From the NCBI GenBank assembly GCA_016208465.1, contig JACQXZ010000029.1:1-37612 (forward strand): 37,612 bases of DNA, written 5' to 3'. The stretch comes from Actinomycetota bacterium. Lineage in GTDB: Bacteria; Actinomycetota; Aquicultoria; JACQXZ01. The translations under genes and the position numbers were made by a program. The notes beneath the pieces are model-generated. The model was given only the letters and a program-made list of their open reading frames with translations, was not told the origin of the DNA and ran no database searches. Positions within the stretch are counted from its first letter, which is position 1; every line of letters begins with the position of its first letter. This document shows positions 28,862 to 37,062 of this stretch, piece after piece.

Positions 28862-29118
28862 AAAGATAAAAAATCAAAAATACATATTAAAAGTCAAAAA
28901 TTATTTTCTGCCTTTCAAAATAAATATGCAGGAAGCTAATACAATTAATTAAATCCAAATATCAAAACCCAAATACCAAATGAATGTCAAAGTTCAAAAT
29001 CTAAATGTCAAAAGTTTTAGTCATTTGAGTTTTGAACTTTATTTGAACTTTGAGCTTTGTCATTTGAACTTTGTTTCTGAGCTTATTTTTGAATTTTGAT
29101 TTTTTATTTTTAATTTAG
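28862..29118. repeat. Large AT-rich inverted repeat (CAAAG/CTTTG word family)
   Basis: AAATCCAAATATCAAAACCCAAATACCAAATGAATGTCAAAGTTCAAAATCTAAATGTCAAA followed by CATTTGAGTTTTGAACTTTATTTGAACTTTGAGCTTTGTCATTTGAACTTTG...TTTTGATTTTTTATTTTTAATTT. Confidence 0.65.
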
Positions 29119-29302
29119 TTATAAACCAACTAACTTTTTACGAAAGAGTCTTCATTTTTACTCATCTTTCAAAAGTAAATGTTATTATAAGATAGGCTAA
29201 TAATAAAGTCAAAATTACCTTCCAATTTTTACCATAAAAAGGAAAAACGAAAACAATCCAGAAGTAATAAAAGTTTAACCCTTCACGAAAAAAGGAATTT
29301 TT

Positions 29303-30253
29303 ATGGACTATGGTTACATAATAAAACGATCATGGAGAATCACATGGAAATATAAATTTCTATGGCTGTTTGGATTATTCGCAGCTTCCTATTCATTTAA
29401 TTACAACATTGGTAATCCATTCCCTGAAAACAAAACCAAGATAAATCCTCCTAAAGATTTAATAAAAACTATGGAAAATATAATAAAATGGGCGGATAGT
29501 CATTTAAACATTCTGATTATAATAGGTCTCACTATTCTTATTTTAACAATATTAATGATTATCCTCTCAATTATCTGTGAAGGCGCGCTTATCGGATTAA
29601 CAGAAAAAATTGAGGCTGGCTCAGAAGAAATAAACCTTTCAGCTGGATGGAAAATCGGAAAAAGATGCTTTTTTAGAATCTTTAAATTATACCTAATAAC
29701 ATTTCTTCTTGTAATTTTGGTTATAGTTATTCCCGCAATATTAATAACTTTTTTTATTGCAACAAACAGACTTGGTGAAATTAACAATAACGCCTTTATT
29801 CCTATTATTATTGCTCTCTTCACAATCGGCCTATTTGCAATTCTTATTCCTCTTGGAATTTTAATTGGAATTATCTTTAATTACGCGTCCAGATTTATTG
29901 TAATAAAAGATTATAAATCAATTGATTCAGTTAGACATGGATGGAAGTTACTGCGTTCTAATTTTGTCAAAAGCATCCTTTTGATTTTAATAAATATCGC
30001 GCTTGGCATTATGGCAATCATTGGATTTCTTATTCCATTTGGGATTATCGGGGCAACAGGAATCGTCCTGTTTATGATACTTGGTAAAAGCGCTCTTGCG
30101 GTTAAAATATTTTTTGTTTTATTTATGGTTGCTATCCTGTTTGTCTTAAGCGCATTTATAAAATCGATTACAGCAACTTTCTTTTCTTCTTATTGGACAC
30201 TGGCATTTATGGAGCTAACGAAGGAACCTTCATCCTCTGTTTTTAGTGATTAA
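29303..30253 (+). CDS. Polytopic membrane protein, uncharacterized
   Basis: 316 aa, about 6 hydrophobic segments; 'MDYGYIIKRSWRITWKYKFLWLFGLFA...' and 'YKSIDSVRHGWKLLRSNFVKSILLILINIALG' pattern of uncharacterized multi-TM proteins. Confidence 0.75.
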   Translation: MDYGYIIKRSWRITWKYKFLWLFGLFAASYSFNYNIGNPFPENKTKINPPKDLIKTMENIIKWADSHLNILIIIGLTILILTILMIILSIICEGALIGLTEKIEAGSEEINLSAGWKIGKRCFFRIFKLYLITFLLVILVIVIPAILITFFIATNRLGEINNNAFIPIIIALFTIGLFAILIPLGILIGIIFNYASRFIVIKDYKSIDSVRHGWKLLRSNFVKSILLILINIALGIMAIIGFLIPFGIIGATGIVLFMILGKSALAVKIFFVLFMVAILFVLSAFIKSITATFFSSYWTLAFMELTKEPSSSVFSD

Positions 30254-30265
30254 TTATTATATTGT

Positions 30266-30290
30266 ATGATATGATATGATATGATATGAT
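30266..30290. repeat. Tandem pentamer (ATGAT)x5
   Basis: Perfect ATGATATGATATGATATGATATGAT between the convergent genes. Confidence 0.9.
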
Positions 30291-30307
30291 TTAGTTAGAA
30301 TCACGAT

Positions 30308-30356
30308 GAGAGGCTATCCAAAGGGTTTCGTCCCGCGGCAATGCCTCTCTCTTTTA
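30308..30356 (+). terminator. Hairpin GAGAGGC...GCCTCTC followed by a T-rich stretch; likely terminator
   Basis: Outer stem 30308-30314/30343-30349, inner GGG-tttcgt-CCC, then TCTTTTATTTG; sits just downstream of the + strand membrane protein. Confidence 0.5.
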
Positions 30357-30851
30357 TTTGTCCTGTTTATTGTACTCTAATTTTCCTTTTAGATCATTCA
30401 TGAAAACAATATGAGGCCTAAGATTTTTGAATAATGAAGAAAATTTATTTTCGTTTGGTATCATTAATTTTAAGAGTTTGTCCTGCTTTATTAAATAATC
30501 TATTAAACAATAAAAATCGCCATCGCCTGTAACAATAAGCGCCTTGTCATATCTTTGATACTCTACCATGGTATGTAAAACTAATTCAGCATCAACGTTT
30601 CCTTTTACTTTTCCATTCGGTAATATGAGTGTTGGCTTAAAAATGATAATATAACCATATTCCTGCAAAAAAGTATACATGTCTTGGTTCTGTGGAACAT
30701 ATCCTATAAATAGGTATGCCTTTGTAATACTATATTTATCTTCAAGATATTTTCTGAATTTTCTATAATCAAGAACCCATCCCTGAGCACGGATCGACAA
30801 ATTAAGGTTTTGACTATCAATAAAAGCATAGTTGTTTTGCTTTCTTTGCAT
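30354..30851 (-). CDS. NYN/LabA-like (PIN-fold) domain protein
   Basis: 'NYAFIDSQNLNLSIRAQGWVLDYRKFRKYLEDKYSITKAYLFIGYVP', 'GNVDAELVLHTMVEYQRYDKALIVTGDGDFYCLIDYLI'. Confidence 0.88.
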   Translation of the reverse strand: MQRKQNNYAFIDSQNLNLSIRAQGWVLDYRKFRKYLEDKYSITKAYLFIGYVPQNQDMYTFLQEYGYIIIFKPTLILPNGKVKGNVDAELVLHTMVEYQRYDKALIVTGDGDFYCLIDYLIKQDKLLKLMIPNENKFSSLFKNLRPHIVFMNDLKGKLEYNKQDK

Positions 30852-30908
30852 AAACTAATCACCAATTAAATATTTTAATAGCTTTATTAAGCTCCAATTG
30901 TCAAAAAT

Positions 30909-31991
30909 TTATACAGTCTTATGACAAACCACATTTTTCTTGATTTCTTCAATCTGTTCATCAGAAATAGCTGTTTCATAGCGTCTTAAAGCCGCTACTT
31001 CAAATCCATGTTTTTCTGCCAACTGAGCCATTTCTTCAACCATCTCAATTGTAATATCTTTACCCAGCGTATAATCCTCAAAACGTTCTTCTAGGGCTAA
31101 GATTATAGTTTCTGCCACACATCCTTCTGACATTCCCGGCGGCGGACCAAAATTATAATTAAAATTAACTTTCTCTCCCGGAACCCTTACTATTCCTCCA
31201 TCAATCACCAGAACATCATTGCGCAATTCTCCAACCAGCTTGGAAACATCACGCGGCCTCGCAACATCGCAAACAACTGCTCCTGATTTAATGTCTTCGG
31301 GATTAATCACACAATCTATTGCTCCGGTAACAGTAATAATAACATCCGCGCTGACAACTGACTTTGAAATATCAGTAGATACAACTGGTTTAAAAGAAGT
31401 TTGCTTTTCAATTTTGCTGCTAATCGTCTTCAACTCACTTTCGTTCCTTCCAACCAACTCCAGCCTTCCAACTTCAGGCGCCATAACCTGAGCGCAAGCG
31501 CTCCCGATTGAACCGGTTGCTCCTATTACAGCGAGTGTCGCTTTGTTCAATTCAATCTCCATTAGTTCAACCGCTTTTTTGGTTGCCTGAATCGCAGTTG
31601 TTGTAGTGTAAGTATTTCCTGTTGTAACCGCTGTGTTTATTTTTTCCGCTATATCTTTTCCGCCATTTCCAACCATTGCGGTAAACGCGCCGAGACCAAT
31701 GATTTTAGCTTCCAGCTTTTCTGCCAATTCGCAGCTCTTGACAACTTTATTAACCACAAAATCCTGACTTAATGTTTTAAATTGAGCAGGCATTAAAGGA
31801 CAAGCAACAAAAAATCCTTCTACTTCTTTGCCTGTCTTTGATTTAATTCCGGTAATATTGGAAATTTTAAAAGGAGGAGTCCATTCAAGAATTTTTTCAA
31901 CTAGTTCCTTAGGACGTCCCACAGCTCCTTTTTCAAAATTTTCTACATTTTTTAAACTTAGAGGATGAATGATAAAAGCAAATTTTTCCAA
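30909..31991 (-). CDS. Long-chain acyl-[ACP] reductase (AAR)-like / shikimate-dehydrogenase-fold oxidoreductase
   Basis: 360 aa: 'FAFIIHPLSLKNV', 'TTGNTYTTTTAIQ', 'LAVIGATGSIGSACAQ', 'MSEGCVAETIILALE', 'KHGF', in the same order as cyanobacterial AAR motifs as remembered. Confidence 0.75.
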   Translation of the reverse strand: MEKFAFIIHPLSLKNVENFEKGAVGRPKELVEKILEWTPPFKISNITGIKSKTGKEVEGFFVACPLMPAQFKTLSQDFVVNKVVKSCELAEKLEAKIIGLGAFTAMVGNGGKDIAEKINTAVTTGNTYTTTTAIQATKKAVELMEIELNKATLAVIGATGSIGSACAQVMAPEVGRLELVGRNESELKTISSKIEKQTSFKPVVSTDISKSVVSADVIITVTGAIDCVINPEDIKSGAVVCDVARPRDVSKLVGELRNDVLVIDGGIVRVPGEKVNFNYNFGPPPGMSEGCVAETIILALEERFEDYTLGKDITIEMVEEMAQLAEKHGFEVAALRRYETAISDEQIEEIKKNVVCHKTV

Positions 31992-32007
31992 GACATAACT
32001 CCTTTAC

Positions 32008-32451
32008 TTAAGCCTCTAAGCCTTCTATCTTATTTTTCATTGAATTTAACATCATCATAGAATTCTCTCTGACTTTCTCGGTAAGAATTGGTCCAAGCAA
32101 TTCCGCAAGAGTAGGCATTCCAAAATCAAAATCAACCGTTAATTCAACTTTTGTTCCCTCGCTGTTTTGAGTAAAAATCCATTCTCCTTCAAACTTATCC
32201 AGATCGCCTTCAATTAAGCAGTATTTTATATTTTTATTTTCATCATCAAAAACATCTACCTCTGTCCAGCAAATTGGTGTTCCCTCAACGCTGGTTATCC
32301 ATTTAGTGGTTGTCTGGTTTTCTTCTCTTGCCACCACTTTGACACTCTTTACATCAGGCATAAACTCAGGATATTTTTCCATATCCTTTGCTATTTTATA
32401 AATCTCATCAATGTTTCCATTTATTATGATACTGCTTTCAACAAATGGCAT
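32008..32451 (-). CDS. SRPBCC / START-like (polyketide cyclase, COQ10-type) protein
   Basis: 147 aa: 'VESSIIINGNIDEIYKIAKDMEKYPEFMPDVKSVKVV...KWITSVEGTPICWTEVDVFDDENKNIKYCLIEGDLDKFEGEWIF'. Confidence 0.85.
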   Translation of the reverse strand: MPFVESSIIINGNIDEIYKIAKDMEKYPEFMPDVKSVKVVAREENQTTTKWITSVEGTPICWTEVDVFDDENKNIKYCLIEGDLDKFEGEWIFTQNSEGTKVELTVDFDFGMPTLAELLGPILTEKVRENSMMMLNSMKNKIEGLEA

Positions 32452-32466
32452 AATTTTTTTCCTCCT

Positions 32467-33744
32467 TTATTTAAACAAATGGCTATACTTTGTTTTCACT
32501 TCGTCCAATGCTTTTTTAAAACTATCAACAACCCTGTCCAACTGTTCTTTGCTTATTACCAAGGGCGGTTCAAACCTGATTACTTTAGGATTATTAAGCG
32601 TATAAATCGCGGTTACTCCATCTTTAACCATAGAAGGAATAACAATCCCTCCAATGCCTTCACTGGCAAATTCGACTCCAATCATTAAACCTATTCCTCT
32701 TACATCTGCAATATATTCAGGATATTTCAACTTAATATCAGATAATTTTCCAATTAAATAATCCCCCAACTCCTTTGACTTTACTGCTAAATCTTCTTCG
32801 ATAAGAACCTCGAGCGCTGCTTTAGCCGCGACACAGGCAAGCGGATTTCCGCCAAAAGTTGATGTATGAATAAGAGGATTGGGGGCAAAAGCTTCCCAGA
32901 CTTTCTGTGTGCCAATAAAAGCGCCGATCGGCATTACTCCTCCACCCAATGCTTTTGCCAATGTCATAATATCAGGAACCACGCCAAAATGTTCGCAGGC
33001 AAAATTTTTTCCTGTCCTGCCCATCCCGGTCTGAATCTCATCCAAAATCAAAAGCGCGTTATTCTCATCACAAATACGACGCACTTCCGGCAAATAATCA
33101 TCCGGTGGGATAATTATTCCTCCTTCTCCCTGAATCGGCTCAAGTAAAACCGCGGCTGTTTTCTGAGTAATTGCATTTCTAATTGCGTCAACATCCCCGA
33201 AAGGAACGTGTTTTACATCACCAACCAAAGGTTCAAATGGAGTTTTATAAATATCTCTGCCGGAAAAAGACAAAGAACCTAAAGTTTTTCCGTGAAACGC
33301 GTTTATAGCCGCAATTATTTCAGTTTTTTTGGTGGAAAGACGGGCTAGCTTTATCGCGCCTTCAACTGCTTCTGTTCCACTGTTACAAAAAAATGAATAT
33401 TTTAAATCTCCGGGAGTTATCCGGGCCAATAATTCCGCTAAGTCTGCTAAAGGTTTAGATAAAAACACACGTGGTGAAAGCGGCATTAAATCCAGTTGGT
33501 CTTTGACTGCCTGAATAATTTTGGGGTGGGAATGTCCCATATTAAAAACACCATACCCGCCGCCGCAATCAATAAATTTCTTGCCGCTTAAATCCGTAAC
33601 TACAGATCCGCGGGCTTTCCATTCAACTCTGTCATAGCTGGAAAATTTAAGCAGTCTTGCCAGCATCGGATTATAATAATCTTTGTATTTATTAAATACA
33701 TCTTTTGTAATTTCTTCAGTTTCATCTTTAGAAATAATATTCAT
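32467..33744 (-). CDS. Class III PLP-dependent aminotransferase (putrescine/ornithine aminotransferase-like)
   Basis: 'FCNSGTEAVEGAIKLAR', 'AFHGKTLGSLSFSG', 'LLILDEIQTGMGRTGKNFACEHFGVVPDIMTLAKALGGGVMPIGAFIG', 'HTSTFGGNPLACVAA'. Confidence 0.93.
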   Translation of the reverse strand: MNIISKDETEEITKDVFNKYKDYYNPMLARLLKFSSYDRVEWKARGSVVTDLSGKKFIDCGGGYGVFNMGHSHPKIIQAVKDQLDLMPLSPRVFLSKPLADLAELLARITPGDLKYSFFCNSGTEAVEGAIKLARLSTKKTEIIAAINAFHGKTLGSLSFSGRDIYKTPFEPLVGDVKHVPFGDVDAIRNAITQKTAAVLLEPIQGEGGIIIPPDDYLPEVRRICDENNALLILDEIQTGMGRTGKNFACEHFGVVPDIMTLAKALGGGVMPIGAFIGTQKVWEAFAPNPLIHTSTFGGNPLACVAAKAALEVLIEEDLAVKSKELGDYLIGKLSDIKLKYPEYIADVRGIGLMIGVEFASEGIGGIVIPSMVKDGVTAIYTLNNPKVIRFEPPLVISKEQLDRVVDSFKKALDEVKTKYSHLFK

Positions 33745-33755
33745 CTAACTTCCCC

Positions 33756-34065
33756 TAACCAGAATAAGTCGGGACTGAAAGTCACAAGTTGCAAGTCACA
33801 AGTCATAAATTAAAGGTTATAAGTCACAAAGTCACAGGTCACAAGAAATGACACCTACTAGCCCCACTTATAGGTCAAACATTCTGCCTGACATCCGAGG
33901 CTGGAAGCCTCGGCTATTATTTATCTTTACTAACCATAACTGCCTGAAACCGCATAGAAAAAATGAAAATTCCTATACTATCAAGTTAAAAATTTCTTCA
34001 CTTGTGACTTGTGTTCTTGTGACTTTGTGACCCATCTTATATATTCTGCCAAAAATTACACGAAT
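33756..34065. repeat. Dispersed GTCACAAG palindromic repeat, copy 3, split by a ~140-bp internal insertion
   Basis: Left arm AAGTCGGGACTGAAAGTCACAAGTTGCAAGTCACA...GTCACAGGTCACAAG; insertion ~33846-33985; right arm TTAAAAATTTCTTCACTTGTGACTTGTG...TTCTGCCAAAAATTACACG. Confidence 0.85.
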
Positions 34066-34080
34066 TTGAATTGTAAGGTA

Positions 34081-35004
34081 CTAATTTGTTTTAACTTTTT
34101 GACTAAATTTCTCAATCCGTGGCTTTAAATTCAATTCTTTAATCAAATGGCTATAATCATCCGCGTTTACTTCCTGCCACGGCTTGTCTATCAATGTAAC
34201 TAAAGCCGCTTCAAGCACATTTGTTCCAAACGAACGGCCTTCGTATTCGGGCGTTGTTGTAATCAAATAAGAAACACCGCGTTTTTTCAATTCTTCCACA
34301 TCGCTGGTGGTTACAGTATTGGTTAAAATGATTTTTCCCTCCAGTTTTGGCGGCATATATTTTCTTATCAGGTGAAAATCTCCCGCGATTATATCTGCCT
34401 GATTATAAAATTCAGCATATTTTGGATCCGGCTCTTTTTCCTGCTCTTTACCCGTTGGATAAAGCAAACGAAAAGGTGTTTTACAAATTTTTGGCAGCAG
34501 CTCATCGGCTAATTTTTCAATCATATGTAAATCGTAAACAGGTTTTGGGATGTTTAAAGCAAAAATCAAATCACCAAAAATCATTTTGCATCCGGCTTCT
34601 GTTAAAGCCTGAGCCATTCCGAAACGATCTACCGCGCTTACCATTAAAACTGTTTTATTTTTTAGATCAAAATCTGAATTTTTGTCCAGATACTCAACAG
34701 TGTCTCTTTCTAACGTATTTTTTAAACCGCTTCCATCAACTACTGGCGTTTTTTTAACCGCGTCTCTTAATTTAACACCATCAACCAGTTCATATCTTTT
34801 TGTTCCGGAATACAGATAAATATCAATTCCGCCTAATCCAATTGCGTCTACTTTTCCATCGAGTTCTTCTAAGAGTTCAATCGCTTTATCAAAATCACCG
34901 TCTGTTCCAATTCTTCTAATCCTGAAATCTTCATTTAGCAGTTTTACTTTTACTTCGTGGTCTCTTTTTGAAGATCCAAGACTTACGCCTACGATGTCCT
35001 TCAC
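34081..35004 (-). CDS. 'Quinate 5-dehydrogenase'-annotated family protein (function unproven)
   Basis: 'GVSLGSSKRDHEVKVKLLNEDFRIRRIGTDGDFDKAIELLEELDGKVDAIGLGGIDIYLYSGTKRYELVDG...VDGSGLKNTLERDTVEYL' matches this family as remembered. Confidence 0.72.
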   Translation of the reverse strand: MKDIVGVSLGSSKRDHEVKVKLLNEDFRIRRIGTDGDFDKAIELLEELDGKVDAIGLGGIDIYLYSGTKRYELVDGVKLRDAVKKTPVVDGSGLKNTLERDTVEYLDKNSDFDLKNKTVLMVSAVDRFGMAQALTEAGCKMIFGDLIFALNIPKPVYDLHMIEKLADELLPKICKTPFRLLYPTGKEQEKEPDPKYAEFYNQADIIAGDFHLIRKYMPPKLEGKIILTNTVTTSDVEELKKRGVSYLITTTPEYEGRSFGTNVLEAALVTLIDKPWQEVNADDYSHLIKELNLKPRIEKFSQKVKTN

Positions 35005-35548
35005 TCTCTTTACCCCCTTTATCTTTCACCACAAGATAACTTAAAGTTTCTTTCAGGTTGCCGGGATCAATATGCTGATCTTCTTTTAGCGGGGAAGGTC
35101 CTATGGGAATCGCGTATACTCTGGTACTTAAAACTTTTTCAACCATCGAACTTCGTTTATCCGAACCCATAAATATAACTAAATCATATTCTTTTAATTG
35201 AGCCAGAAGTTCAAGAATTTCATTAAACATTTCTAACTTGCTTCTCTGTTTAACAAATCCCATTCTTTCTTTCTGATTTAAAATATAAACAAAATCTATC
35301 CCGCAGTTTTTTGCTACTTCTTCTACTTCTTCTTTGTTTCCAATTGGAAAACCAACCAGCGCTACTTTTTTACCAACTCTGACTTCTCCTAAAGATTCAA
35401 GATTTGAAATGAAAGGACGCTCGATGTTGAGTGTGTTAGCTACATCCTGTTGAGTTGCTCCGTTGGAACGCAGAAGAAGAATCTTATCAACTAACTTAAG
35501 AAGACGCTCACGATTTATAATTTTTTCGCCAATCCTTACAAGCTCCAT
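34931..35548 (-). CDS. HTH transcriptional regulator linked to the quinate-dehydrogenase-like gene
   Basis: Start trimmed to MELVRIGEKIINRERLLKLVDKILLLRSNGATQQDVANTLNIERPFISNLESLGEVRVGKKVALVGFPIGNKEE; HTH in the N-terminal region. Confidence 0.75.
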   Translation of the reverse strand: MELVRIGEKIINRERLLKLVDKILLLRSNGATQQDVANTLNIERPFISNLESLGEVRVGKKVALVGFPIGNKEEVEEVAKNCGIDFVYILNQKERMGFVKQRSKLEMFNEILELLAQLKEYDLVIFMGSDKRSSMVEKVLSTRVYAIPIGPSPLKEDQHIDPGNLKETLSYLVVKDKGGKESEGHRRRKSWIFKKRPRSKSKTAK

Positions 35549-35634
35549 TGATTCTCCAAAGTTTTTGAATACATATTTGTATACATTGTAGGAGAACCAA
35601 CAAAAAAATGCAAGTTTCAAGACAAATTATTTTA

Positions 35635-35662
35635 TTGGAAACAGAAACAGACATGGTATAAT
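35635..35662 (+). promoter_or_regulatory. Predicted promoter for the MNT/HEPN module
   Basis: TTGGAA-16 nt-TATAAT upstream of ATG 35690 with an AGAGGAT RBS. Confidence 0.55.
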
Positions 35663-35689
35663 TAGATAAATTGATACGAGAGGATTGGA

Positions 35690-36112
35690 ATGCTTAATTT
35701 AGAAAGATTAGGAGTTATATTCAAGGATTATTCCTATATAGCTGCGGCATATCTCTTTGGTTCGTATACAACCGGCAAAGAAGGGCCAATGAGTGATGTG
35801 GATATTGCCTTATTGCTCAAAGAACCGTTCCTGAAGGGAAGAGAATTGATTCATGAGGAAGATTATCTGGCATACAGGATTGCTGATGCCTTGCAGGTTA
35901 AAGAGGTAGATTTAATAAACCTTAACAGACAGGGACTCATTTTTGTGCATAATGTCCTGAAGACCGGAAAGCTGATTTATGACACGGACACTGATTTCAG
36001 AGTAAAATTTGTCGCGAAAGTCATTTCTGATTACTGTGACTTTGAACCAACACTCAGGTTTATGAATAAGTATTATTTTGATGGCTATAGGAGGAGACTT
36101 GCGAGATTATGA
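35690..36112 (+). CDS. mntA: MNT-type minimal nucleotidyltransferase (MntA-like antitoxin)
   Basis: 'AAYLFGSYTTGKEGPMSDVDIALLLKEPF' (GSxxxG...DxD). Confidence 0.93.
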   Translation: MLNLERLGVIFKDYSYIAAAYLFGSYTTGKEGPMSDVDIALLLKEPFLKGRELIHEEDYLAYRIADALQVKEVDLINLNRQGLIFVHNVLKTGKLIYDTDTDFRVKFVAKVISDYCDFEPTLRFMNKYYFDGYRRRLARL

Positions 36113-36531
36113 AAAAAGAGGATATTCTAGCAAAAATTGATATTATATTTGATAACCTTGAAAAACTGAAATTTTTCTCATCAATGAATTATGAGGAATT
36201 TATTGGTGATTTCAGAAATATAGATGCAAGCCTCCATATACTGCAAACATCCATACAGGCGCTACTTGATATCGGCAGCTATATTATTGCATCCCTCGGG
36301 TTAAAGACACCAAATACAAACGCAGAAATTATAGATATATTAAGCGAGGCAGAATATATTCCAAAGAGCCAGGCAGGAAAATACAAGAAGATGAGTCAGT
36401 TTAGAAATAGGATCGTACATCTTTACAATCACATAGACACAGAAGTACTTTACGATATTCTTGTAAATGAGCATACTGACATAAAAGATTTCTATACAAA
36501 CCTTCTTGAGATCATTGAACCTCCAAAATAA
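36109..36531 (+). CDS. hepT: HEPN-domain RNase-like toxin (HepT-like, DUF86)
   Basis: 'AKIDIIFDNLEKLKFFSSMNYEEFIGDFRNIDASLHILQTSIQALLDIGSYIIASLGLKTP...MSQFRNRIVHLYNHIDTEVLYDIL' (RX4-6H motif RNRIVHLY); 4-nt overlap with mntA. Confidence 0.93.
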   Translation: MKKEDILAKIDIIFDNLEKLKFFSSMNYEEFIGDFRNIDASLHILQTSIQALLDIGSYIIASLGLKTPNTNAEIIDILSEAEYIPKSQAGKYKKMSQFRNRIVHLYNHIDTEVLYDILVNEHTDIKDFYTNLLEIIEPPK

Positions 36532-36594
36532 TCACCCTCTACTGTTTGAACTTTATATCCCGCATGGTTCAGATAAAACGTATTGGTCCATTCT

Positions 36595-37062
36595 TTAAAC
36601 AACCTTTAAATCTTTAAAATATGTTCTGTAAAATCCACGATCTCTTGAAATAATCAGTTCAGCATGGTGAAAAGCATGAGCGCCTATGATAAAATTGCTA
36701 AGAATATGCTGCCTGACTGTAATAACAGAATGGCACTTGTGGCAGGTAATAGTCATATATGTTCCGCATTGCCGGCATTGAAAGGCTCGTTTTTTATTTT
36801 TTACATAAACTTTCCACCGCTCTCCAGCTTTGCACAGTGCTTCTACGGCAGAATACACAAGTCTAATACCAGTGTCTGAAAGAAAATCTTTTAATTCTTT
36901 TTCGGATAAAAATTGTGAGGCAAGTTCAGCATACACAATCTCGCATATAATCAGTTGTCCTTTCTGCACATATTCGTCAAGTAGCCTCTTGGACTTTTGA
37001 AAATGATTTTCATCAGGGATAAGTATATCAAGCAAAATATTGGTATCTAACGCAGTTATCAT
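36595..37062 (-). CDS. PIN-domain (VapC-like) toxin with a CxxC-CxxC zinc-ribbon-like insertion
   Basis: 'ALDTNILLDILIPDENHFQKSKRLLDEY', 'AFQCRQCGTYMTITCHKCHSVITVRQHILSNFIIGAHAFHHAELIISRDRGFYRTYFKDLKVV'. Confidence 0.88.
   Translation of the reverse strand: MITALDTNILLDILIPDENHFQKSKRLLDEYVQKGQLIICEIVYAELASQFLSEKELKDFLSDTGIRLVYSAVEALCKAGERWKVYVKNKKRAFQCRQCGTYMTITCHKCHSVITVRQHILSNFIIGAHAFHHAELIISRDRGFYRTYFKDLKVV

Noticed and set aside
30305-30356. Riboswitch or ncRNA at the 30305-30350 hairpin
   Set aside because: No match to a riboswitch consensus I can recall; it lies downstream of both convergent genes, so a terminator is simpler.
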